A DNA stretch of 33,033 nt, taken from the NCBI GenBank assembly GCA_028047635.1, contig JAOFXR010000032.1:1-33033 (forward strand), written 5' to 3'. This DNA is from Verrucomicrobiales bacterium. GTDB taxonomy: Bacteria; Verrucomicrobiota; Verrucomicrobiia; Verrucomicrobiales; DEV007. The notes under the pieces are model-generated. The model saw nothing but the letters and a program-made list of their open reading frames with translations. It did not search any database and was not told the DNA's origin. Shown one piece after another: positions 30,308-33,033 of the stretch. The number at the start of each line of letters is the position of its first letter. Positions within the stretch are counted from its first letter, which is position 1. The position numbers were made by a program, and so were the translations under genes.

Positions 30308-31981
30308 TTACAGGACATCGATGATTGAGATAGCATGCTTGATCTGCTCGCGAACCGCTTCGTTCGGCTCGTGCACATAGGCTTCTTTGAGGAAGCTTGC
30401 TGCTTCGAAGAAATCCAATTGCACCGCGGCAGCGACAGCAGCGCTTCGAATTGCCTTTTTGGAGTCCTGTAATAAGGCGAGCAAATCGGCATGGCTCTTA
30501 AAGCGTCGCGGATTCGTTTTTATGATTTCTTTGAACATGGCGACTCTTTTGTCGGGTGCCTCCGAGGAATTCAGCATCAGTTTTAACCCACTGTCTGTTT
30601 TCTTGTTTCGACTTGTATCATACATGGCTTCACTGCTGTAAAGATTTGGTCTAACATAGTGAGAACTGTAGGGGACGCTATCCTTGCCAAGCGCCCAATA
30701 AATCATGCGGGGTGCCATCCATCGCATTCCAGGCGTTGCTTCCGGATGGGATGAGCAAAGCACCACCTTGCCGTCTTTCCGGTTACCTATCATCAGATTG
30801 ACTTTGCCCGGCATAATTCCTTTGGCTTCGGGATTCTTGTGATGAACATCACTGGCGAAATGTTGGAGCACGACGTAATTTTCGACCGCAGGGACTTCTT
30901 TAATGCCAAGTAGAGGTCCCTGATTGTAGGCATAAAAAATTTTGTCGGCGCCTTCGTATTCGGGAAGAAGGCGCTTCGCGTATTCGGTGTTCTCCAACTC
31001 CACCATCGCGGCGCCACGAGCCCAACCCTTATTCTCATGATCGGGATGAATGCCTCCCAAAAGATTCAGTGTGCTCTTTGATTTTCCTCCGGTTCGCTCG
31101 GCCCCTGAGTAGGCACCCGCGCAAATTCCGACATAGCCACCACCGCTCTCGACAAACGATTCCACCTTTTTAGTTCCCTCCGGGCCTAGATCACGGATCT
31201 GACCTGCGCCGCTGCCTCCCGGTAAAACGATTGCGTCCAACTCGTCCAGTATTCCATCCTGAACTTGCGATGAAACGATTCCGATCGAACGGATTTCCGG
31301 ATCGATTCGCATCGCATAGATAGCGGCATTCGACATCGACTTTCCAACGCGATAGATGCCGACATTGATTTTTTCGTCGTCACGGAGGTAGAGGTTGACA
31401 GATGCGTTTTGTCGCAGCTCTCCGATGATGCCTCTCGCGAGAGATGAAATGGCGAAGTCTTTATCTTTCGTTGCCTTCATCGCTTCTCTGTGGAGAGCGG
31501 TAAGGGTACTCGAATTCTTTGTGGGATCGCAAACATCGAAGACTATGCCGTTCGCCGACTTTACGCGCTTCTCTGCTGCCTGCGTTGCCCCGGTGTATTC
31601 CTTGAATGCAATCGCCCGAATTCCCTCTGGGTAGTTTGTTACCTCTGAACTCACATCTAGATACGAAGGGGCCAAATGATTGAAAATTGCATGTGGATAG
31701 TGCCCTGTTAGGAGGTTGATTTCAGCGATCAGGTTCCGGGCGAAGAGCTTTACTTCGCTGGTTCTTGGCGTGCCTTCGTCCGATGAATTCAAAGGATTCA
31801 TCGTGCCTCCATCTGGAACCAGAATCAGAATGGGGGCATTCCCTTCAATTGATTCCGTGTAGCGGCGTTGACCGTAGGTGCTTTTTCCAGGGGGCGTATC
31901 CGCTTCTGCGAAAACCATTGCACCTGCTAATCCAAAGCAGAAAATAGTGATGAGGCCAAATTGGCTGCTGGGAGATTTCAT
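30308..31981 (-). CDS. Exported protein: FGase-like domain + BPL_N amidotransferase-like domain + alpha-helical tail
   Basis: A 557-residue protein with three parts. A signal peptide (1-25) precedes residues about 48-195, which resemble an N-formylglutamate amidohydrolase fold (ILILVPDGGTMNP like 'i.vPHgG...P'; YPHAIFNHLAPSYLDV like 'NrlhRs.lDlNR'; GIVFDVCDP like 'glliDiHg'), with metal-ligand positions apparently replaced. Residues about 205-430 are a BPL_N/class I amidotransferase-like domain with PGGSGAG, nucleophile Cys287 in GGGYVGICAGAY, and His412 in SSHPE. The tail (about 470-557) is helical and HEAT-like. It is the second of two tandem relatives, 53 bases after the first. The substrate is not known; the fusion suggests hydrolysis of an amide. 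Confidence 0.78.
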   Translation of the reverse strand: MKSPSSQFGLITIFCFGLAGAMVFAEADTPPGKSTYGQRRYTESIEGNAPILILVPDGGTMNPLNSSDEGTPRTSEVKLFARNLIAEINLLTGHYPHAIFNHLAPSYLDVSSEVTNYPEGIRAIAFKEYTGATQAAEKRVKSANGIVFDVCDPTKNSSTLTALHREAMKATKDKDFAISSLARGIIGELRQNASVNLYLRDDEKINVGIYRVGKSMSNAAIYAMRIDPEIRSIGIVSSQVQDGILDELDAIVLPGGSGAGQIRDLGPEGTKKVESFVESGGGYVGICAGAYSGAERTGGKSKSTLNLLGGIHPDHENKGWARGAAMVELENTEYAKRLLPEYEGADKIFYAYNQGPLLGIKEVPAVENYVVLQHFASDVHHKNPEAKGIMPGKVNLMIGNRKDGKVVLCSSHPEATPGMRWMAPRMIYWALGKDSVPYSSHYVRPNLYSSEAMYDTSRNKKTDSGLKLMLNSSEAPDKRVAMFKEIIKTNPRRFKSHADLLALLQDSKKAIRSAAVAAAVQLDFFEAASFLKEAYVHEPNEAVREQIKHAISIIDVL

Positions 31982-32034
31982 AGGTTTGTACTCAGTTTTC
32001 GTGTCTTAGGTTACCGGGTTGTTCCTACCAGTGC

Positions 32035-33033
32035 TTACTCCAAATGCTGCGCGCCCCAACGAATGGCCTGTATAATAATCGGATGCAGCTCGGGCGTCAG
32101 CTCCGGATGAGGGCTTACCGAAACAACCCGCCCCTTGCCGAACCGTCCCGATATGATGGCCGGCGTGTTAATCATTGTTCCTTTTTGCTTTTCCCAGAGG
32201 CTGTTTTCACTTCTGAACCAGGCCAGCACTTGGTAGTCTTCGAGGGCCTCTGAACCGTGTCGCGTGATGATCGGTCCGTTCGCGTATCGCACAATGAAGT
32301 TTTTAGGAATCCCTTCGCTGCCGAAAAGGGCCTCTCCCTTGGCGGTCAGTTCAATGTCTACTGCGGTTTCGGGCCCTCGATACCATAGATTCTTCTTTCC
32401 TTTCTCCGGGATATCCACTGTCCCGGTGAACGCACGTGAATCAATCAAGTCGAGCGACCATCGGTAATTGGCCGAACATAGATAGGCTCCTGCACAAACG
32501 CCAACATAGCCTCCGCCTGATTCAATGAACTCTCTGACGGAAGTGCGCCCCTGCTCGCCGATGGCGCCACCTTGTTTGGATCCGCTCCCGCCGGGAAACA
32601 CGACAACGTCGAACTGTTTGAGTATCTCTGACTTCATCGCGTTAGGTCCGATATGGAAAAGTGAGAGGTCTGGCGCCTCATCAATCAGGTTCATCAATTT
32701 GAAACTGCTTGGGCCGGTTCCTACGCCGTCGAACAACGCGACTTGCAGTTTGTCGTTTGATTCTGGAACTGCGAGTTGTTGCGAACAATCACCGTCGATC
32801 ACTCCAATGTGATTCAGGAGCACATTCGTCATTGCCCGGTGTTGCCGTGTCCGAATGGACATGGGTTGCTCATTGTAGGTCGTTTCAAGGATGAGCGATT
32901 CAGCGCCCATCACGTTGATGCATGCTCTCGTCAGCCCGGTGCTCACGGGGCCGCGGCGGAGCATCGAGAAATATTTCGCGGGATCTGCCACCGTGGCATC
33001 GGCTGCGGCGACCATTTTCTGGACGAGAGGATC
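32035..33033 (-). CDS. M14-carboxypeptidase-like + BPL_N amidotransferase-like protein, N-terminus cut by window edge
   Basis: At least 332 residues; the frame is open through base 33033, so the start lies outside the window and the ATG at 33015 is probably internal. The N-terminal visible part ('A-C-I-N-V-M-G-A-E-S-L-I-L-E-T-T-Y') followed by 'S-I-R-T-R-Q-H-R-A-M-T-N-V-L-L' resembles the end of a zinc carboxypeptidase (M14) domain with its general-base Glu. The rest is a BPL_N domain: FPGGSGSKQGGAIGEQG, Cys in GGGYVGVCAGAY and a late SPHPELTP His. It shares this with the next gene, which lies 53 bases downstream on the same strand, so the two form a tandem pair. Localisation cannot be judged without the N-terminus. 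Confidence 0.78.
   Translation of the reverse strand, partial: DPLVQKMVAAADATVADPAKYFSMLRRGPVSTGLTRACINVMGAESLILETTYNEQPMSIRTRQHRAMTNVLLNHIGVIDGDCSQQLAVPESNDKLQVALFDGVGTGPSSFKLMNLIDEAPDLSLFHIGPNAMKSEILKQFDVVVFPGGSGSKQGGAIGEQGRTSVREFIESGGGYVGVCAGAYLCSANYRWSLDLIDSRAFTGTVDIPEKGKKNLWYRGPETAVDIELTAKGEALFGSEGIPKNFIVRYANGPIITRHGSEALEDYQVLAWFRSENSLWEKQKGTMINTPAIISGRFGKGRVVSVSPHPELTPELHPIIIQAIRWGAQHLE

Noticed and set aside
1-33033. CRISPR arrays, tRNA genes, insertion sequences, prophage
   Set aside because: No regular repeat-spacer structure, cloverleaf, transposase, integrase or phage structural gene could be found by reading both strands.

Overview
This window looks like chromosomal DNA of a Verrucomicrobiota (PVC superphylum) bacterium, probably free-living and marine. 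The evidence is a roughly 990-residue heme-binding CxxCH protein of the Pirellula/Verrucomicrobium type, two type I sulfatases, an exported Gfo/Idh/MocA oxidoreductase, a small exported protein with an SHD1-like fold, two BPL_N-domain hydrolases, and few clear Shine-Dalgarno sites. I saw no rRNA, tRNA, CRISPR array, insertion sequence, phage or integrase gene. Both window edges cut genes: the sulfatase at 1-948 lacks its C-terminus and the hydrolase at 32035-33033 lacks its N-terminus.

Region by region. 1-1.9 kb (minus): truncated sulfatase and exported SHD1-like protein. 2.2-4.1 kb (plus): membrane-anchored PpiD/SurA-like foldase and a small TPR protein. 4.1-6.6 kb (plus): a regulatory region with a near-perfect sigma-54 promoter, an Amt ammonium transporter closed by a textbook terminator, then a stand-alone cyclic-nucleotide-binding-domain protein whose promoter geometry predicts a leaderless mRNA. 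6.7-13 kb (minus): SNF2 helicase, rpsF, pth, and a prepilin overlapping an odd von Willebrand A (VWA) protein. 13.2-19.4 kb (plus): MetX-family acyltransferase, Dabb protein, alpha/beta hydrolase, PfkB kinase, a glycosyltransferase broken by two homopolymer frameshifts, and a second sulfatase. 19.4-28.2 kb (minus): exported oxidoreductase, a eukaryote-like UMP/CMP kinase with an unusual N-terminal module, the PVC cytochrome protein, an NhaC transporter, a MurI-like racemase and a C26 (gamma-glutamyl hydrolase-like) peptidase. 28.3-29.2 kb (plus): a LysR regulator divergent from the C26 operon. 29.3-33 kb (minus): a serine hydrolase behind two tandem BPL_N amidotransferase-like proteins, one with an M14-carboxypeptidase-like segment and one with a degenerate N-formylglutamate-amidohydrolase-like domain.

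How the genes may work together. The best candidate for an undescribed system is 24.7-33 kb, where amide/peptide hydrolases of several folds, a divergent Glu/Asp-type racemase and an NhaC-family transporter surround one LysR regulator. A role in using gamma-glutamyl or D-amino-acid-containing peptides is possible but is inference only. The second unusual item is the UMP/CMP kinase fusion at 20512-21552, which suggests gene exchange with a eukaryote. Housekeeping items (rpsF, pth, PpiD-like foldase, amt) are routine.
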